64,000 bases of DNA from Hydrogenovibrio marinus (GCF_013340845.1 NZ_AP020335.1:1178001-1242000), one strand, 5' to 3'; counted from the stretch's first letter, positions 11,272-22,715 are shown. The notes: generated by a model not told the origin, from the letters alone. Translations and numbers: made by a program.

Positions 11272-13520
11272 TGTTAAGTAAAGAATTGCAATTGACCCTG
11301 AGCAATGCCTTCAGTTTGGCTAGCGAGTATGAGCACGAATACGTCACTTTAGAGCATTTGTTGCTGGAGTTGTTAGGCTTGCCTTCTGTCAGAGAAGTGG
11401 TTGAAGCCTGTGGAGCATCGGTACAGAAAATCGAATCAGAACTGGAATCCTATCTTGAAACCGAGACCGCTTCGGTTAAGCCGGAAGAGTTGTTGCCTAC
11501 CATGGCATTTCAGCGCGTCATTGAGCGCGCCATCTATTTAGTGCAGTCAAATGGCTATAACGAAGTGACAGGTTTGCATGCACTAGCATCCATTTTCTCA
11601 GAGCAGGACTCACAAGCGGTTTATGTGCTTGAGTCTTGTGGTGTGCACCGTGTTGACGTATTGAGTTACATTTCACACGGCGTTATAGCGCAACAACAAG
11701 AAGATTTCTTGAATACCAGTACGTCTCAAGAAGCTAAGGAAGACGCTGCGGGTGAGCAGGAGAGTGACCCTATCACCAGCTTCAGCCAAAACCTGAACGA
11801 GTCGGTAAAAAAAGGTCAAATTGATCCCATTATCGGGCGTGACTGGGAATTAAATCGCACACTGGAAGTACTTTCTCGCCGTCGCAAAAATAACCCATTA
11901 CTAGTGGGTGAACCTGGTGTCGGTAAAACGGCAGTAGCAGAAGGGCTAGCCTATAAAATAGTACACAAGGATATTCCAGAGCAACTTCAAGATGCCGTGG
12001 TTTACAGTTTGGACATGGGTGCTTTGCTTGCAGGTACACGTTATCGTGGTGACTTTGAGAAACGTTTCAAAGCACTGTTGAAAGCATTAGAAGAACAGCC
12101 TCATTCCATTTTGTTTATTGATGAGATTCATACCATTATCGGTGCCGGTTCGGTTCAGGGTGGTGCAATGGATGCCTCTAATCTAATGAAGCCTGCGCTG
12201 GCATCCGGGAAGTTACGCTGTATCGGTGCGACCACCTATGAAGAATATCGTGGTATTTTCGAAAAAGACCGTGCTTTGGCAAGACGTTTCCAAAAAGTGG
12301 ATGTGCGTGAGCCAACCCCTCAGGAAGCATTTGATATTTTGAAAGGATTGAAGTCTCAATTCGAAGCGCATCATGACGTGAAGTACACTTTGCCGGCATT
12401 GCGCACAGCGGTTGATTTGTCTGCACGTTACATTACTGACAGACATTTGCCAGACAAAGCGATCGATGTCATTGATGAAGCGGGTGCGAAGCAAGCGTTG
12501 ATGCCGAAGAGCAAACGTCGTAAGCAAATTTCTGTGAATGAGATTCAACAGATTGTTGCGAATATCGCGCGTATTCCAGTGTCGCAAATCACTCAGAAAG
12601 AACGTGATAAATTGCAGACGTTGGAAGAAAGCCTAAGACGAGTGGTATTTGGTCAGGATGATGCGGTTTCACAAGTGGTTTCTGCCATCAAGCTGGCACG
12701 CTCCGGTTTGAATGATCCGAATAGACCGACGGCGTCTTTCCTTTTCTCAGGCCCGACAGGGGTAGGGAAAACTGAGCTGACTAAACAGCTAGCGCATCAT
12801 TTGGGTATTGAAATGATCCGTTTTGATATGTCCGAGTACATGGAAGCCCATTCCGTTTCTAGACTGATTGGCGCGCCTCCAGGTTATGTCGGGTTTGATC
12901 AAGGCGGGTTGTTGACCGAAGCCGTGAATAAACAACCGCACTCTGTTGTTTTGTTGGATGAAATTGAAAAGGCGCACCCGGATGTATTCAACCTGTTGTT
13001 ACAGGTGATGGATAACGGTACGTTAACCGACAACAATGGGCGTAAAGCTGATTTTAGAAATGTGGTGTTGATTATGACATCCAATGTTGGTGCAAGCTAT
13101 GCGTCACGTTCTTCCATGGGCTTTGTCGAGCAAGACCATTCGTTTGATGTCGATGGTGAGTTGAAGAAAGTGTTTACCCCGGAGTTTCGTAATCGATTGG
13201 ATGCGGTGATTCAGTTCAAACGTTTGTCTTCGGATGTTATGCACTCTGTGGTCAACAAGTTTATTTATGCGCTTGAAGCGAGTTTGGCAGATAAGAAAGT
13301 TGAGATTTCTCTGACTAAATCGGCACATGACTGGCTGGCAGAAAAAGGCTATGATCCGCTGATGGGAGCTAGACCAATGGCGAGATTGATTCAGGATACC
13401 ATCAAGAAACCTTTGGCTGACAAGTTACTGTTCTCTTCATTGAAAGACGGCGGTAAGGTTGTGGTGGACTTGGAAAAAGATCAGTTGGTGCTGCAAGTGG
13501 AAGAGGTCGCGGAAGTCTAA
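11271..13520 (+). CDS. clpA: ATP-dependent Clp protease ATPase subunit ClpA
   Basis: A 749-residue two-ring AAA+ unfoldase for ClpP. An N-domain (about 1-145) precedes AAA-1 with Walker A GEPGVGKT at about residues 213-220 and AAA-2 with Walker A GPTGVGKT at about 494-501. The ClpP-docking loop is visible as MGF within [10 protein letters not shown] (IGL in E. coli). I place the start at ATG 11271 instead of the upstream in-frame codon because of the one-base overlap with the clpS stop and because ClpA normally starts ML. The gene is followed by a repeat-derived hairpin and a strong terminator. Confidence 0.96.
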   Translation: MLSKELQLTLSNAFSLASEYEHEYVTLEHLLLELLGLPSVREVVEACGASVQKIESELESYLETETASVKPEELLPTMAFQRVIERAIYLVQSNGYNEVTGLHALASIFSEQDSQAVYVLESCGVHRVDVLSYISHGVIAQQQEDFLNTSTSQEAKEDAAGEQESDPITSFSQNLNESVKKGQIDPIIGRDWELNRTLEVLSRRRKNNPLLVGEPGVGKTAVAEGLAYKIVHKDIPEQLQDAVVYSLDMGALLAGTRYRGDFEKRFKALLKALEEQPHSILFIDEIHTIIGAGSVQGGAMDASNLMKPALASGKLRCIGATTYEEYRGIFEKDRALARRFQKVDVREPTPQEAFDILKGLKSQFEAHHDVKYTLPALRTAVDLSARYITDRHLPDKAIDVIDEAGAKQALMPKSKRRKQISVNEIQQIVANIARIPVSQITQKERDKLQTLEESLRRVVFGQDDAVSQVVSAIKLARSGLNDPNRPTASFLFSGPTGVGKTELTKQLAHHLGIEMIRFDMSEYMEAHSVSRLIGAPPGYVGFDQGGLLTEAVNKQPHSVVLLDEIEKAHPDVFNLLLQVMDNGTLTDNNGRKADFRNVVLIMTSNVGASYASRSSMGFVEQDHSFDVDGELKKVFTPEFRNRLDAVIQFKRLSSDVMHSVVNKFIYALEASLADKKVEISLTKSAHDWLAEKGYDPLMGARPMARLIQDTIKKPLADKLLFSSLKDGGKVVVDLEKDQLVLQVEEVAEV

Positions 13521-13530
13521 CTTCGATTAA

Positions 13531-13546
13531 AAATCTACCAGGTTGG
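13531..13546 (+). repeat. Dispersed 16-mer, copy 2 (one mismatch)
   Basis: Differs from the consensus only by A for G at 13537 (AAATCTACCAGGTTGG). It lies ten bases after clpA, and its 3' part pairs with CCCCAGCC at 13555 to form a small hairpin (GGTTGGGG, loop TATTG, CCCCAGCC, one G-T pair). Confidence 0.75.
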
Positions 13547-13593
13547 GGTATTGCCCCAGCCGATTATTTTTGCTTCAAACAAATTTCAGTTAC

Positions 13594-13637
13594 AAAAAAA
13601 GCCCCGGTTGTTGTTTACAATCCGGGGCTTTTTCTTT
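13594..13637 (+). terminator. Bidirectional terminator between clpA and infA
   Basis: Arms AAAAAAAGCCCCGG and CCGGGGCTTTTT enclose a loop of about 14 bases. The A-run before and T-run after the stem allow it to end both clpSA on the plus strand and infA on the minus strand. Confidence 0.88.
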
Positions 13638-13676
13638 TCACTTTATTCTCTTTTCTGGAGTATTTAATCTCGGCGC

Positions 13677-13895
13677 TTATTTACCGCGATAAGTAATACG
13701 ACCTTTTGTGAGGTCGTAAGGTGTCAATTCTACTTTTACCTTATCACCAGCTAGGATGCGGATATAGTTCTTACGCATGCGACCAGAAATGTGTGCAAGG
13801 ATTTCGTGTCCGTTTTCTAAACGAACTTTAAACATAGTATTGGGAAGTGTTTCTAACACTTCGCCATCAAATTCAATAACGTCTTGTTTTGACAT
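13677..13895 (-). CDS. infA: Translation initiation factor IF-1
   Basis: A 72-residue S1-like OB-fold protein, full length for IF-1. Typical family stretches [20 protein letters not shown] and [15 protein letters not shown] are present. It binds the A site of the 30S subunit during initiation. It lies between clpA and aat exactly as in E. coli. A promoter with TATAAT is visible upstream. Confidence 0.98.
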   Translation of the reverse strand: MSKQDVIEFDGEVLETLPNTMFKVRLENGHEILAHISGRMRKNYIRILAGDKVKVELTPYDLTKGRITYRGK

Positions 13896-13939
13896 AGATT
13901 TAGTTAGCTAAATTAGCCCCAGTGAAAAGAGAAGCGGGG

Positions 13940-13968
13940 ATTATAGCAATAATGGTCGCGATGTTCAA
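13940..13968 (-). promoter_or_regulatory. Candidate sigma-70 promoter of infA
   Basis: On the minus strand, TTGAAC (13963-13968) and a perfect TATAAT (13940-13945) are separated by 17 bases and lie about 45 bases before the infA start. Confidence 0.6.
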
Positions 13969-14010
13969 TTAACTAGTCATAATCTTTGTCATTGGCCTCT
14001 ATAGGCTTGT

Positions 14011-14778
14011 TCAAGCGACTTCGGATTGCCAATCTACATTGAAAACCCATTTTTTGGGCGGAAAAGGTTGCTGGACATCAGCAATCAATCGCTGTTCGAA
14101 TTCTTCCCTGGATATTTCAGTAGCCCCGAGAGACAGCATGTGGTTGGAAGTCACTTGGGCATCAATCATATTGAAGTCCCAAGCTTTAAGCTGGGTACAT
14201 AAGGCAACGAGCGCGACTTTAGAAGCATCAGTGCGCTTGGAAAACATGGATTCACCAAAGAATACTTTGCCGATAGAGACGCCGTAAAGTCCTCCAACCA
14301 ATTCCGATTCTTGCCACACCTCAACAGAGTGGGCATGACCTTTTTCGTGTAGGGTACAGTAGGCCTCAATCATATCTTCGGTAATCCATGTACCATCTTG
14401 ACCTTCTCGTGGTGCGAGGGAACAGGCTTCCATTACCGCTCTAAAATTTTGATCCAGTGTGACTTGAAACTGCCCTTTTCGAATGGTTTTCTTAAGGCTT
14501 CTGCTGATTTTTAGATTGTCTATCATCAATACGGCACGAGGGTTAGGTGTCCACCACAAAATCGGGTCGTCTTCGCTAAACCAAGGGAATAAGCCTTTGC
14601 TATAGGCAAGAAGCAACCATTCAGGAGATAAGTCTCCTCCGACTGCAAGCAACCCGTTCGGATCGGTCATGGCGATGTTTGTAGGTGGAAACATCACAGG
14701 AAACGGGTCCAGCCAAAAAGGTTGGGTGATAGGTTTGCTTCTAGGCTTGGTTTGTGAAGGATTTTGAGGCTCTGTCAT
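14011..14778 (-). CDS. aat: Leucyl/phenylalanyl-tRNA-protein transferase
   Basis: A 255-residue cytoplasmic enzyme that adds Leu or Phe from charged tRNA to proteins with N-terminal Arg or Lys, creating the destabilising residues read by ClpS. Family motifs include FPP..A....GLLAVGGDLSPEWLLLAY, GLFPWFSEDDPILWWTPNPR and the HSVEVWQ/GGLYGVSIGKVFFGESMFS region. The N-terminal 20 residues are rich in Pro, Ser and Lys and outside the conserved fold. It is divergent from dnaE. Confidence 0.95.
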   Translation of the reverse strand: MTEPQNPSQTKPRSKPITQPFWLDPFPVMFPPTNIAMTDPNGLLAVGGDLSPEWLLLAYSKGLFPWFSEDDPILWWTPNPRAVLMIDNLKISRSLKKTIRKGQFQVTLDQNFRAVMEACSLAPREGQDGTWITEDMIEAYCTLHEKGHAHSVEVWQESELVGGLYGVSIGKVFFGESMFSKRTDASKVALVALCTQLKAWDFNMIDAQVTSNHMLSLGATEISREEFEQRLIADVQQPFPPKKWVFNVDWQSEVA

Positions 14779-14915
14779 ACAATGTTGCAGGAAATATTCG
14801 CTGTCGCCGTTTTTAAATTCGCTTAAAATATAAAATCATAACCGATATAAAAAATCATTGTTAAGCCTCTCATGTTACGATTTGTTCGTTTTTAATTTTT
14901 GTTACTGAAGTATTG

Positions 14916-17900
14916 ATGTCTCAATTTGTCCACCTACACGTTCACTCCGAATACTCTGTTGTTGATGCAACCTTAAGGGTCAAAAGAGCTGTTGCGCTCG
15001 CGAAGCAACACCAACAGCCTGCTATGGCATTGACCGATCAGCGCAATATGTTTGCCTTGGTCAAGTTCTATACGGCCGCGATGGGTGAAGGTATCAAGCC
15101 TATTATCGGTGCAGATATTGAGGTGGAAGCTGAAGATGGCAATGTTTTTAAGGTAGTTTGCCTTTGTCAGAATGAGCAGGGATATCTCAATTTATCGCAT
15201 CTGATTTCGATGGGATACCTCAAGAATCAGAAGCTGATAGACAATGATATGAAAGCGCTGGTGAAGCAAGAGTGGCTTCAGGACCGAAACGAAGGCCTTA
15301 TCATTTTGTCAGGTGGTGTGCATGGCGATGTTGGCCAAGCCTTGTTGGCGGAAAAACCCAACTTGGCTGCAACCCGAACCACTTGGTGGCAAAAGTATTT
15401 TCCGGATAGATTTTATCTTGAGTTGACGAGAACGGGGCGACCTCAAGAGGAGCAATATGTTGCATTAGCGGTGGAAGTTGCCCATCGCTATGACTTACCT
15501 GTTGTTGCAACCAATGATGTGTGTTTTGAGTCACCGGATGATTTTGATGCGCATGAAGTTAGGGTTTGTATCCATGACGGCAATGTTTTGGATGATCCTA
15601 ACCGACCTAAACGTTATTCCGAACAGCAATATTTTCGTAGTACCGAAGAAATGGTTGCTCTGTTTCAAGATGTTCCCGAAGCCATCGAAAACACGGTTGA
15701 AATTGCCAAGCGCTGCAATGTCGACTTGACCCTGGGCACCTATTTCCTACCAGACTTTCCTGTGCCAGAAGGTATGACTATGGATGAGTACTTCATCCAG
15801 TCTTCACAACAAGGCTTGGAAGAACGTCTGCAATTTTTGTTCGGTTATCTTTCTGCAGACGAATTCAAAGAAAAACGTAAAGAGTACGATGAGCGTCTTA
15901 AATTTGAGTTAGACATTATTTTACAAATGGGGTTCCCGGGCTATTTCTTTATCGTTGCCGACTTTATTCAATGGGGTAAAAATCACCAAGTACCTGTAGG
16001 GCCAGGGCGGGGTTCCGGTGCAGGTTCTTTGGTAGCCTATGCCCTGAAAATCACTGATCTTGACCCGCTTGAATACGACCTGCTTTTCGAACGTTTTCTT
16101 AACCCTGAACGTGTTTCGATGCCTGACTTCGACGTCGACTTCTGTATGGATCGTCGTGATGAGGTCATCGACTATGTATCCCGACAGTATGGGCAAGACC
16201 ATGTCTCGCAAATTGTTACTTTCGGTACCATGGCAGCAAAAGCCGTTGTGCGGGATGTTGGGCGTGTACTAGGATTAGGTTATGGGATGGTGGACGGTAT
16301 CGCTAAGTTGATACCGAACGACCTGGGTATCAAACTAGCGGCAGCACTTGAGCAGGAAGAGATGCTTCAAGCTCGTTATGATGAAGAAGAAGACGTTCAG
16401 CAGTTGCTTGATCTAGCACTGAAACTTGAAGGGACAGTTCGTAACACCGGTAAACATGCTGGTGGGGTGGTTATCGGACCAAAACCATTGGACGAGTTTT
16501 GTCCCGTTTTGTGTGAACCTGATGGTTCGAGTGTTGTTACTCAGCTCGATAAGAACGACGTTGAAACAGCTGGGCTTGTTAAATTCGACTTCTTGGGTTT
16601 GAGAACCCTCACCATCATCGATTGGGCATTGCAATCCATCAATGAAGGCAAGCAGAAAGGCGATGAAGGCTTTGTTGAAATAGAGCGAATTCCGCTTGAT
16701 GATATGGCAACTTTTGACCTTATCAAAACCGGGCGAACCACTGGGGTCTTCCAGTTGGAGTCTTCCGGGATGCAGAACCTTATCGTCCGCCTGAGACCAG
16801 ACTGTTTCGAAGATATTATCGCTTTGGTGGCATTGTTTCGCCCTGGTCCGTTGGAGTCGGGGATGGTTGATAACTTCATCGCGCGTAAGCATGGTAGAGA
16901 GCAGGTTTCTTACCCGGATGCGCAGTATCAACACATGTCTCTTCAGCCAATTCTTGAACCGACTTATGGGGTTATCCTTTATCAGGAGCAAGTCATGCAG
17001 ATTGCTCAGGTATTGGCTGGCTACACGCTCGGTGGCGCCGATATGCTTCGTCGTGCCATGGGTAAAAAGAAACCTGAAGAAATGGCAAAACAGCGTTCCG
17101 TCTTTGAAGAAGGTGCGATCAAGAATGGTGTCGACGGCAATCTTGCAATGAAGATCTTTGACTTGGTGGAGAAATTCGCCGGGTACGGGTTCAACAAATC
17201 TCACTCCGCTGCTTATGCCTTGGTTTCTTATCAGTCCGCATGGCTGAAAACACATTATCCTGCCGAGTTCATGGCAGCACAGATTTCTTCCGATATGGAT
17301 AACACTGACAAAGTGGTTCATATGGTGAATGAGTGTTACCAAATGGGTTTAGAAATTGATGCGCCGGATGTCAATTTGGGGCAGATTCATTTCAAAGCGG
17401 TTAAGGGTGAGAAAAGACTGCGCTATGGTTTGGGAGCCATCAAAGGTGTTGGTGAGTCCGCACTTGAAGGAATGATTCAAGAAAGAGAGCAAAACGGCCC
17501 TTTCAAAGATTTATTCGACTTCTGTATGCGAGTGAATAAAAAGGTCAACAAGCGTGTTATTGAGGCCTTGGTGTTTTCAGGCGCATTTGACAGCTTGCAC
17601 GGCAATAGAAATGCGATGTTGGAATCTATTGGCATTGCATTGCAAAAAGCTGAACAAAAGCAAAAAGACGAAGAGGCAGGACAAACGGATCTCTTTGGGG
17701 ATAGTGCGGCTTTTGAAAGTGAAAATGCTTCTGAGTTGGTCAAAGTAAATGAACTGCCTGAGAAACAGCGTTTAAAAGCAGAAAAAGATGTTTTGGGACT
17801 TTACCTCTCCGGGCATCCCATTGCTGCCTATCGTGAAGAGCTTTCCAAACTGGTGGATGCCAACCTGGCAGATTTAAAGCCTGAAAAATGGGCGAAAAAA

Positions 17901-18392
17901 TGGGTGGCAGGTTTGATTGTCGAATCACGTGCCAAGGTGACGAAAAGCGGTAGCAAGATGGGTTTCGTGTCTTTGGATGACCAAACTGCTCGATTGGAAG
18001 TGGTGTTGAGACCTGCCGTTTTTGAGTCCAGCAGAGAGATTCTCGAACCTGACAATATTGTCATGGTGTATGGAGAGATTTCTGAGGATACCTTTAATGG
18101 TGGCATCAAGTTGGATGCCGAGCAAGTCGTTACACTGGCAGAATCTCGAATTGAAAAAGCCAGAGCGATTAAAGTACTTGCCCATAAGCCGCTGAATGTT
18201 GCCGAAATTCATGAATTACAAAGTATTATGTTGCCGTCTCGGTCGGAACAAGGCTTGCCGTTGGTGGTGGATTACCAGAACGGAAATGCCAAGGCTCAGC
18301 TGATCAGTCAAGAGGGTTTTATCTATTACCCGGATGATGCTCTATTGGAGGCACTAAAATCTAACGGTTGGCAGGCGGAAATCGTACTTTAA
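14916..18392 (+). CDS. dnaE: DNA polymerase III subunit alpha
   Basis: A 1158-residue replicative polymerase catalytic subunit. An N-terminal PHP domain (HLHVHSEYSVVDA at about residues 6-18) is followed by the polymerase core; the catalytic aspartates are in PDFDVDF (D404, D406), matching E. coli D401/D403, and a C-terminal OB fold is present. The frame also begins at TTG 14913, but ATG 14916 gives the usual MSQFVHLHVHSEYS start with GAAG at 14907-14910. A copy of the dispersed repeat lies in codons for ANLADL near residue 983, a variable stretch between helix-hairpin-helix and OB regions. Transcribed alone; rnhB or accA are not adjacent. Confidence 0.97.
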   Translation: MSQFVHLHVHSEYSVVDATLRVKRAVALAKQHQQPAMALTDQRNMFALVKFYTAAMGEGIKPIIGADIEVEAEDGNVFKVVCLCQNEQGYLNLSHLISMGYLKNQKLIDNDMKALVKQEWLQDRNEGLIILSGGVHGDVGQALLAEKPNLAATRTTWWQKYFPDRFYLELTRTGRPQEEQYVALAVEVAHRYDLPVVATNDVCFESPDDFDAHEVRVCIHDGNVLDDPNRPKRYSEQQYFRSTEEMVALFQDVPEAIENTVEIAKRCNVDLTLGTYFLPDFPVPEGMTMDEYFIQSSQQGLEERLQFLFGYLSADEFKEKRKEYDERLKFELDIILQMGFPGYFFIVADFIQWGKNHQVPVGPGRGSGAGSLVAYALKITDLDPLEYDLLFERFLNPERVSMPDFDVDFCMDRRDEVIDYVSRQYGQDHVSQIVTFGTMAAKAVVRDVGRVLGLGYGMVDGIAKLIPNDLGIKLAAALEQEEMLQARYDEEEDVQQLLDLALKLEGTVRNTGKHAGGVVIGPKPLDEFCPVLCEPDGSSVVTQLDKNDVETAGLVKFDFLGLRTLTIIDWALQSINEGKQKGDEGFVEIERIPLDDMATFDLIKTGRTTGVFQLESSGMQNLIVRLRPDCFEDIIALVALFRPGPLESGMVDNFIARKHGREQVSYPDAQYQHMSLQPILEPTYGVILYQEQVMQIAQVLAGYTLGGADMLRRAMGKKKPEEMAKQRSVFEEGAIKNGVDGNLAMKIFDLVEKFAGYGFNKSHSAAYALVSYQSAWLKTHYPAEFMAAQISSDMDNTDKVVHMVNECYQMGLEIDAPDVNLGQIHFKAVKGEKRLRYGLGAIKGVGESALEGMIQEREQNGPFKDLFDFCMRVNKKVNKRVIEALVFSGAFDSLHGNRNAMLESIGIALQKAEQKQKDEEAGQTDLFGDSAAFESENASELVKVNELPEKQRLKAEKDVLGLYLSGHPIAAYREELSKLVDANLADLKPEKWAKKWVAGLIVESRAKVTKSGSKMGFVSLDDQTARLEVVLRPAVFESSREILEPDNIVMVYGEISEDTFNGGIKLDAEQVVTLAESRIEKARAIKVLAHKPLNVAEIHELQSIMLPSRSEQGLPLVVDYQNGNAKAQLISQEGFIYYPDDALLEALKSNGWQAEIVL
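17860..17875 (-). repeat. Dispersed 16-mer, copy 3 (inside dnaE)
   Basis: Exact copy in reverse orientation within dnaE. The dnaE frame reads it as ANLADL, the same peptide that the copy in uvrC encodes. Confidence 0.85.
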
Positions 18393-18615
18393 GCGAAAAA
18401 AATCGCTACAATAAGCGCTTTTTATGCACACCCAAGCGCTAAGACCGTTGATTTTTTAATGTCTGACGCGATATTCGGGGCGTAACAGCACCATATTTAG
18501 GTGATAAAGAATTTTAATTTCTAAAGTCATGCTAACCGTGTAGTATGGCTCAAAGCTAAATAACAGGATTGCCTAGTCAGGTAAATGCGACTTAGGTAGA
18601 GAGAAGGGAGAGGAA

Positions 18616-20574
18616 ATGTCCAACAATATTGAATCCATTTTGCATGAAACACGTGTGTTCTATCCAACTGAAGCATTTAAGGCTCAAGCTAATGTGAACG
18701 ATAAAATTTATGCAGACTTGATGAAAAAAGCAGAGGACGATCACGAAGGTTTCTGGGCAGATTTAGCCAGAGAAAAATTAACTTGGTCAAAGCCTTTTAC
18801 TGTTACGTTGGATGATTCAAAAGCACCTTTCTATAAATGGTTCTCCGACGGTGAGCTAAATGCTTCTTATAACTGTATTGATCGACATTTGGCAGAAAAG
18901 CAAGACAAGTTGGCGATTATCTTTGAAACAGATGACGGACGTGTCGAACAGTTTACCTATAAAGATTTACATGATGAAGTGAGCCGTTTGGCAAACGCTT
19001 TGACCGCGCAAGGCATCCAAAAAGGTGACCGCGTTGTTATTTATATGCCAATGATTCCTCAAGCGGTATTTGCGATGCAAGCCTGTGCTCGTATTGGCGC
19101 GATTCACTCAGTGGTATTTGGAGGTTTCTCGGCAGAAGCTTTAAAAGATCGTATTGAAGATGCTTCTGCTCGCATGGTTATTACTGCGAACGTGAGTGTT
19201 CGTGGTGGTAAGTCGATTCCTCTTAAAGCATCTGTTGATGAAGCTTTGGAGAAAGGCGGGGATTCTATTCGCAAAGTCATTGTCTATAACCGCACCAAAG
19301 ATGTTGTTCCGATGAAAGAAGGGCGTGATATCTCTTGGCATGACGCGATTGCTGGTATGAGCAACTATCATGATGCAGTGATGGTGAATGCTGAAGATCC
19401 TTTGTTCCTTCTTTATACATCTGGTTCGACAGGAATGCCAAAAGGGATTCAACACAGCACAGGTGGCTACTTGTTGAATGCTCACATCACTAATGAGTGG
19501 GTGTTTGACCTTAAAGATAATGACGTTTTCTGGTGTACGGCTGATGTTGGCTGGATTACAGGTCACACTTACGTTGCTTACGGACCACTATCGGTTGGTG
19601 CGACGATTGTTATGTTTGAAGGGGTGCCTACGTATCCTGACGCGGGACGCTTTTGGCAAGTTTGCCAAGATCACGCGGTAACCGTTTTCTATACGGCCCC
19701 TACCGCTATTCGCGCATTGATGAAATTCGGTGACGACTTACCTAAACAATACGACTTATCTAAACTACGCTTGTTGGGGACGGTAGGGGAACCTATCAAC
19801 CCTGAAGCTTGGATGTGGTATCACACGATTATCGGTCGTGAGAAATGTCCGATTGTGGATACTTGGTGGCAAACTGAAACAGGCGCGAACATGATTGCAC
19901 CGCTTCCAGGGGTAACACCATTAAAACCAGGTTCATGTACCAAGCCGCTTCCGGGGATCGATGCTAAGATTGTTGATGAAGAGGGTAATCCTTTGACTCA
20001 CGGTGAAGGGGGGTATTTGGTTATTGATAAGCCTTGGCCTTCGATGTTGAGAACCATCTGGAATGATGATGAGCGTTTTGTCGACACCTATTTCGCAATG
20101 TTTAAAAACAAATATTATGTTGTTGGTGACAGTGCTCATTTGGACAATGACGGTAACTACTGGATCATGGGGCGTATCGACGATGTTTTGAACGTTTCCG
20201 GACACAGACTGGGAACCATGGAAATTGAGTCGGCATTGGTTTCTCACGAAAACGTTGCTGAAGCAGCAGTTGTTGGTAAGCCTCACGATGTGAAAGGGGA
20301 GTCGGTATTCGCATTTGTCGTCTTGAATATTGATATTCCAGATGGTGAAGCCCGTAGTGAACTAATCCAAACACTCAGAAATCATGTATCAAAAGAAATT
20401 GGACCGATTGCGAAACCGGATGATATTCGTTTCGGGTCCAACCTTCCAAAAACACGCTCTGGAAAAATCATGCGTCGTTTATTAAGAAGCATCGCGAAAG
20501 GTGAAGAAATCACTTCCGATACTTCAACGCTTGAAGACCCAACGATTCTGGATCAATTCATGCAGCACAAATAA
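18616..20574 (+). CDS. acs: Acetyl-CoA synthetase (AMP-forming)
   Basis: A 652-residue ANL-superfamily ligase converting acetate, ATP and CoA to acetyl-CoA. The P-loop [11 protein letters not shown], the DTWWQTETG motif and the C-terminal K617 in TRSGKIMRR, the lysine that is acetylated in Acs regulation, are all present. A good Shine-Dalgarno (GGGAGAGG) precedes the ATG. It heads a cluster with DUF485, actP and a DUF294 protein, so the group handles acetate uptake and activation. A terminator built from the dispersed repeat separates acs from DUF485. Confidence 0.97.
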   Translation: MSNNIESILHETRVFYPTEAFKAQANVNDKIYADLMKKAEDDHEGFWADLAREKLTWSKPFTVTLDDSKAPFYKWFSDGELNASYNCIDRHLAEKQDKLAIIFETDDGRVEQFTYKDLHDEVSRLANALTAQGIQKGDRVVIYMPMIPQAVFAMQACARIGAIHSVVFGGFSAEALKDRIEDASARMVITANVSVRGGKSIPLKASVDEALEKGGDSIRKVIVYNRTKDVVPMKEGRDISWHDAIAGMSNYHDAVMVNAEDPLFLLYTSGSTGMPKGIQHSTGGYLLNAHITNEWVFDLKDNDVFWCTADVGWITGHTYVAYGPLSVGATIVMFEGVPTYPDAGRFWQVCQDHAVTVFYTAPTAIRALMKFGDDLPKQYDLSKLRLLGTVGEPINPEAWMWYHTIIGREKCPIVDTWWQTETGANMIAPLPGVTPLKPGSCTKPLPGIDAKIVDEEGNPLTHGEGGYLVIDKPWPSMLRTIWNDDERFVDTYFAMFKNKYYVVGDSAHLDNDGNYWIMGRIDDVLNVSGHRLGTMEIESALVSHENVAEAAVVGKPHDVKGESVFAFVVLNIDIPDGEARSELIQTLRNHVSKEIGPIAKPDDIRFGSNLPKTRSGKIMRRLLRSIAKGEEITSDTSTLEDPTILDQFMQHK

Positions 20575-20590
20575 TTGATTTCAATAAAAG

Positions 20591-20634
20591 AAATCTGCTG
20601 GGATAGCGGAATACCCAACCTGGCAGATTTTTTA
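20591..20634 (+). terminator. Terminator after acs containing the dispersed repeat
   Basis: AAATCTGCTGGG at 20591 pairs imperfectly with the full repeat copy CCCAACCTGGCAGATTT ending at 20630, leaving a small bulge (ACCTG), and is followed by a T-run. It may be partial, since the DUF485-actP genes downstream belong to the same pathway. Confidence 0.6.
20615..20630 (-). repeat. Dispersed 16-mer, copy 4
   Basis: Exact copy in reverse orientation forming the right arm of the acs terminator hairpin. Confidence 0.85.
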
Positions 20635-20674
20635 AACCTTGTTCTATAAGTGAATACACCAAAGGAGGGAACTG

Positions 20675-20980
20675 ATGGAACAGTCGAAGATAGAGAAGAT
20701 TAAAAGTCTTCCGCAATATCACCAACTGGTGAAAGAACGTTCTAGCTTAGCTTGGAAACTTTCCATTGCCATGCTGGTTGTCTATTATGGTTACATTCTG
20801 TTATTGGCATTCGATCCTGCGTTCTTTACGCAAATCGTTAGTGGTCAATACGTTTCTATTGGTTTTCCAGTAGGTGTGGGAATCATTATTTTTGCCTTTT
20901 TATTGACAGGCTACTACGTCAAGAAAGCGAACAGCGATTTTGATGAATTAACTGCTCAAATCAAGAAAGAGGCGGAGTAA
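20675..20980 (+). CDS. yjcH: DUF485 membrane protein (YjcH-like)
   Basis: A 101-residue protein with two membrane segments (about residues 28-50 and 62-85) and the DUF485 family pattern ([20 protein letters not shown] start). The family is nearly always encoded directly before a sodium/acetate symporter, and its stop overlaps the actP start by one base here. A very strong Shine-Dalgarno AAAGGAGGG is at 20661-20669. It probably assists or regulates ActP, though its mechanism is not established. Confidence 0.9.
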   Translation: MEQSKIEKIKSLPQYHQLVKERSSLAWKLSIAMLVVYYGYILLLAFDPAFFTQIVSGQYVSIGFPVGVGIIIFAFLLTGYYVKKANSDFDELTAQIKKEAE

Positions 20981-22641
20981 TGACAATGAATCTTTTGAAA
21001 AATATTCTTAGTTTGGCTGCACTTTTGTTAGTGCCAACCATCGCTTTCGCTGCTGGTGATATGCAAACAGACGGCACCAAGTCTGAAACAAACTTCTCGG
21101 CAATCGCAATGTTTGTGATTTTTGTTGGTTTGACACTTTACATCACTTACTGGGCGGCAAAACGTACTAAATCTGCAAAAGATTTCTACGCTGCAGGCGG
21201 TGGAATTACTGGTCTTCAAAACGGTTTGGCGATTGCCGGTGATTATATGTCGGCTGCGTCTTTCCTGGGGATTACTGGTATGGTTTACCTAAAAGGTTAC
21301 GATGGTTTGATCTTCGCTATCGGTTTCCTTGTGGGTTGGCCGATCATCCTTTTCTTGATGTCTGAACGTTTAAGAAACCTCGGAAAATATACCTTTACTG
21401 ACGTTGCGGCGTATCGTTTCCAGCAAAAACCAATCCGTATTCTTGCGGCATTCGGTGGGGTAGCCGTTGTTATCCTTTACTTGATCGCGCAAATGGTTGG
21501 TGCGGGTAAACTGATTGAACTATTGTTCGGGTTGGACTTCTCTTACGCTGTTGTTATGGTTGGCGTCCTAATCATCGCTTATGTTTCTTTCGGTGGTATG
21601 TTGGCAACAACATGGGTACAAATCATCAAAGCGGTTCTATTGCTTGGTGGTGCGACATTTATTGCATTGATGGTAATGGTAAACATGGGCTTCAGCTTTG
21701 AAACTCTGTTTAAAACAGCGGTTGATAATCGTGGTGGTAACATGAATATCCTGTTCTCAGGTGGATTCGTTTCTGATCCTGTTAACGCAATTTCATTGGG
21801 TATTGCCTTGATGTTCGGTACAGCAGGTCTACCACATATCCTAATGCGATTTTTCACAGTACCTGATGCAAAAGAAGCACGTAAGTCTGTATTCTATGCA
21901 ACGGGTTTCATCGGTTACTTCTACATTCTTGCGTTTATTATCGGTTTCGGTGCGATTGCATTGGTAACAGCTGATATGTACATGCATGCAGGTAAGCTGA
22001 TTGGTGGTAACAACATGGCGGCTATCCACTTGTCTCACGTATTGGGTGGTGATGCGTTCCTAGGCTTCATTTCTGCGGTTGCTTTTGCAACAATCTTGGC
22101 GGTTGTATCTGGTCTGACATTGGCTGGTGCATCGGCAATTTCGCATGACATCTATGCAAACGTTATCAACCCTAATGCAACTGAAGAACAAGAAACAAGA
22201 GTAGCGAAAAGAGCCACTTTTGTTATCGGTGCTTTGGCGATTATTTTCGGTATCGGATTTAAAGATCAAAACATCGCTTTCGTTGTAGCACTTGCATTTA
22301 CTATTGCTGCGTCAGCAAACTTCCCAGTATTGATTATGTCAATGTTCTGGGGGAATATGACAACTCGTGGTGCGGTAATCGGTGGATGGTTAGGTCTAAT
22401 CTCTGCGGTGGTTATGGTTGTTCTTGGGCCTGTTGTATGGACACAAATCCTACACATGGGTGAAGCGATCGTACCTTACAAGTTCCCAGCGCTATTCACG
22501 GTTGCTATTGCATTTATCGGTATTTGGTTCTTCTCTATTACTGATAAATCAGAAAGAGCGCGTACTGATAAAGAAGGGTTTGAAGCGCAATTTATTCGTG
22601 CTCAAACTGGTATTGGTGCTGAAGGCGCTTCGAGTCACTAA
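20980..22641 (+). CDS. actP: Cation/acetate symporter ActP
   Basis: A 553-residue sodium:solute symporter family protein with about 13-14 membrane segments and an N-terminal cleavable-looking signal segment (residues 1-26, ending FAAG). The SSS pattern with [30 protein letters not shown] is the ActP hallmark. The start is ATG 20980, overlapping the DUF485 stop; ATG 20986 is an in-frame alternative. It brings acetate and related short acids into the cell for Acs. A strong terminator follows. Confidence 0.95.
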   Translation: MTMNLLKNILSLAALLLVPTIAFAAGDMQTDGTKSETNFSAIAMFVIFVGLTLYITYWAAKRTKSAKDFYAAGGGITGLQNGLAIAGDYMSAASFLGITGMVYLKGYDGLIFAIGFLVGWPIILFLMSERLRNLGKYTFTDVAAYRFQQKPIRILAAFGGVAVVILYLIAQMVGAGKLIELLFGLDFSYAVVMVGVLIIAYVSFGGMLATTWVQIIKAVLLLGGATFIALMVMVNMGFSFETLFKTAVDNRGGNMNILFSGGFVSDPVNAISLGIALMFGTAGLPHILMRFFTVPDAKEARKSVFYATGFIGYFYILAFIIGFGAIALVTADMYMHAGKLIGGNNMAAIHLSHVLGGDAFLGFISAVAFATILAVVSGLTLAGASAISHDIYANVINPNATEEQETRVAKRATFVIGALAIIFGIGFKDQNIAFVVALAFTIAASANFPVLIMSMFWGNMTTRGAVIGGWLGLISAVVMVVLGPVVWTQILHMGEAIVPYKFPALFTVAIAFIGIWFFSITDKSERARTDKEGFEAQFIRAQTGIGAEGASSH

Positions 22642-22688
22642 CATGTTATCCAGTTTATCTAATGGATTCATGAAAATGACTTAACATT

Positions 22689-22715
22689 AAGGGAGGCTTT
22701 TTTGCCTCCTTTTTT
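22689..22715 (+). terminator. Intrinsic terminator after actP
   Basis: AAGGGAGGC, a T-rich loop, GCCTCC, then a run of six T: a compact G+C-rich stem ending the DUF485-actP transcript. Confidence 0.88.

Noticed and set aside
18412-18442. AGCGCTT/AAGCGCT inverted repeat after dnaE as a terminator
   Set aside because: The T-run lies in the loop, not after the stem; no convincing terminator for dnaE was found.
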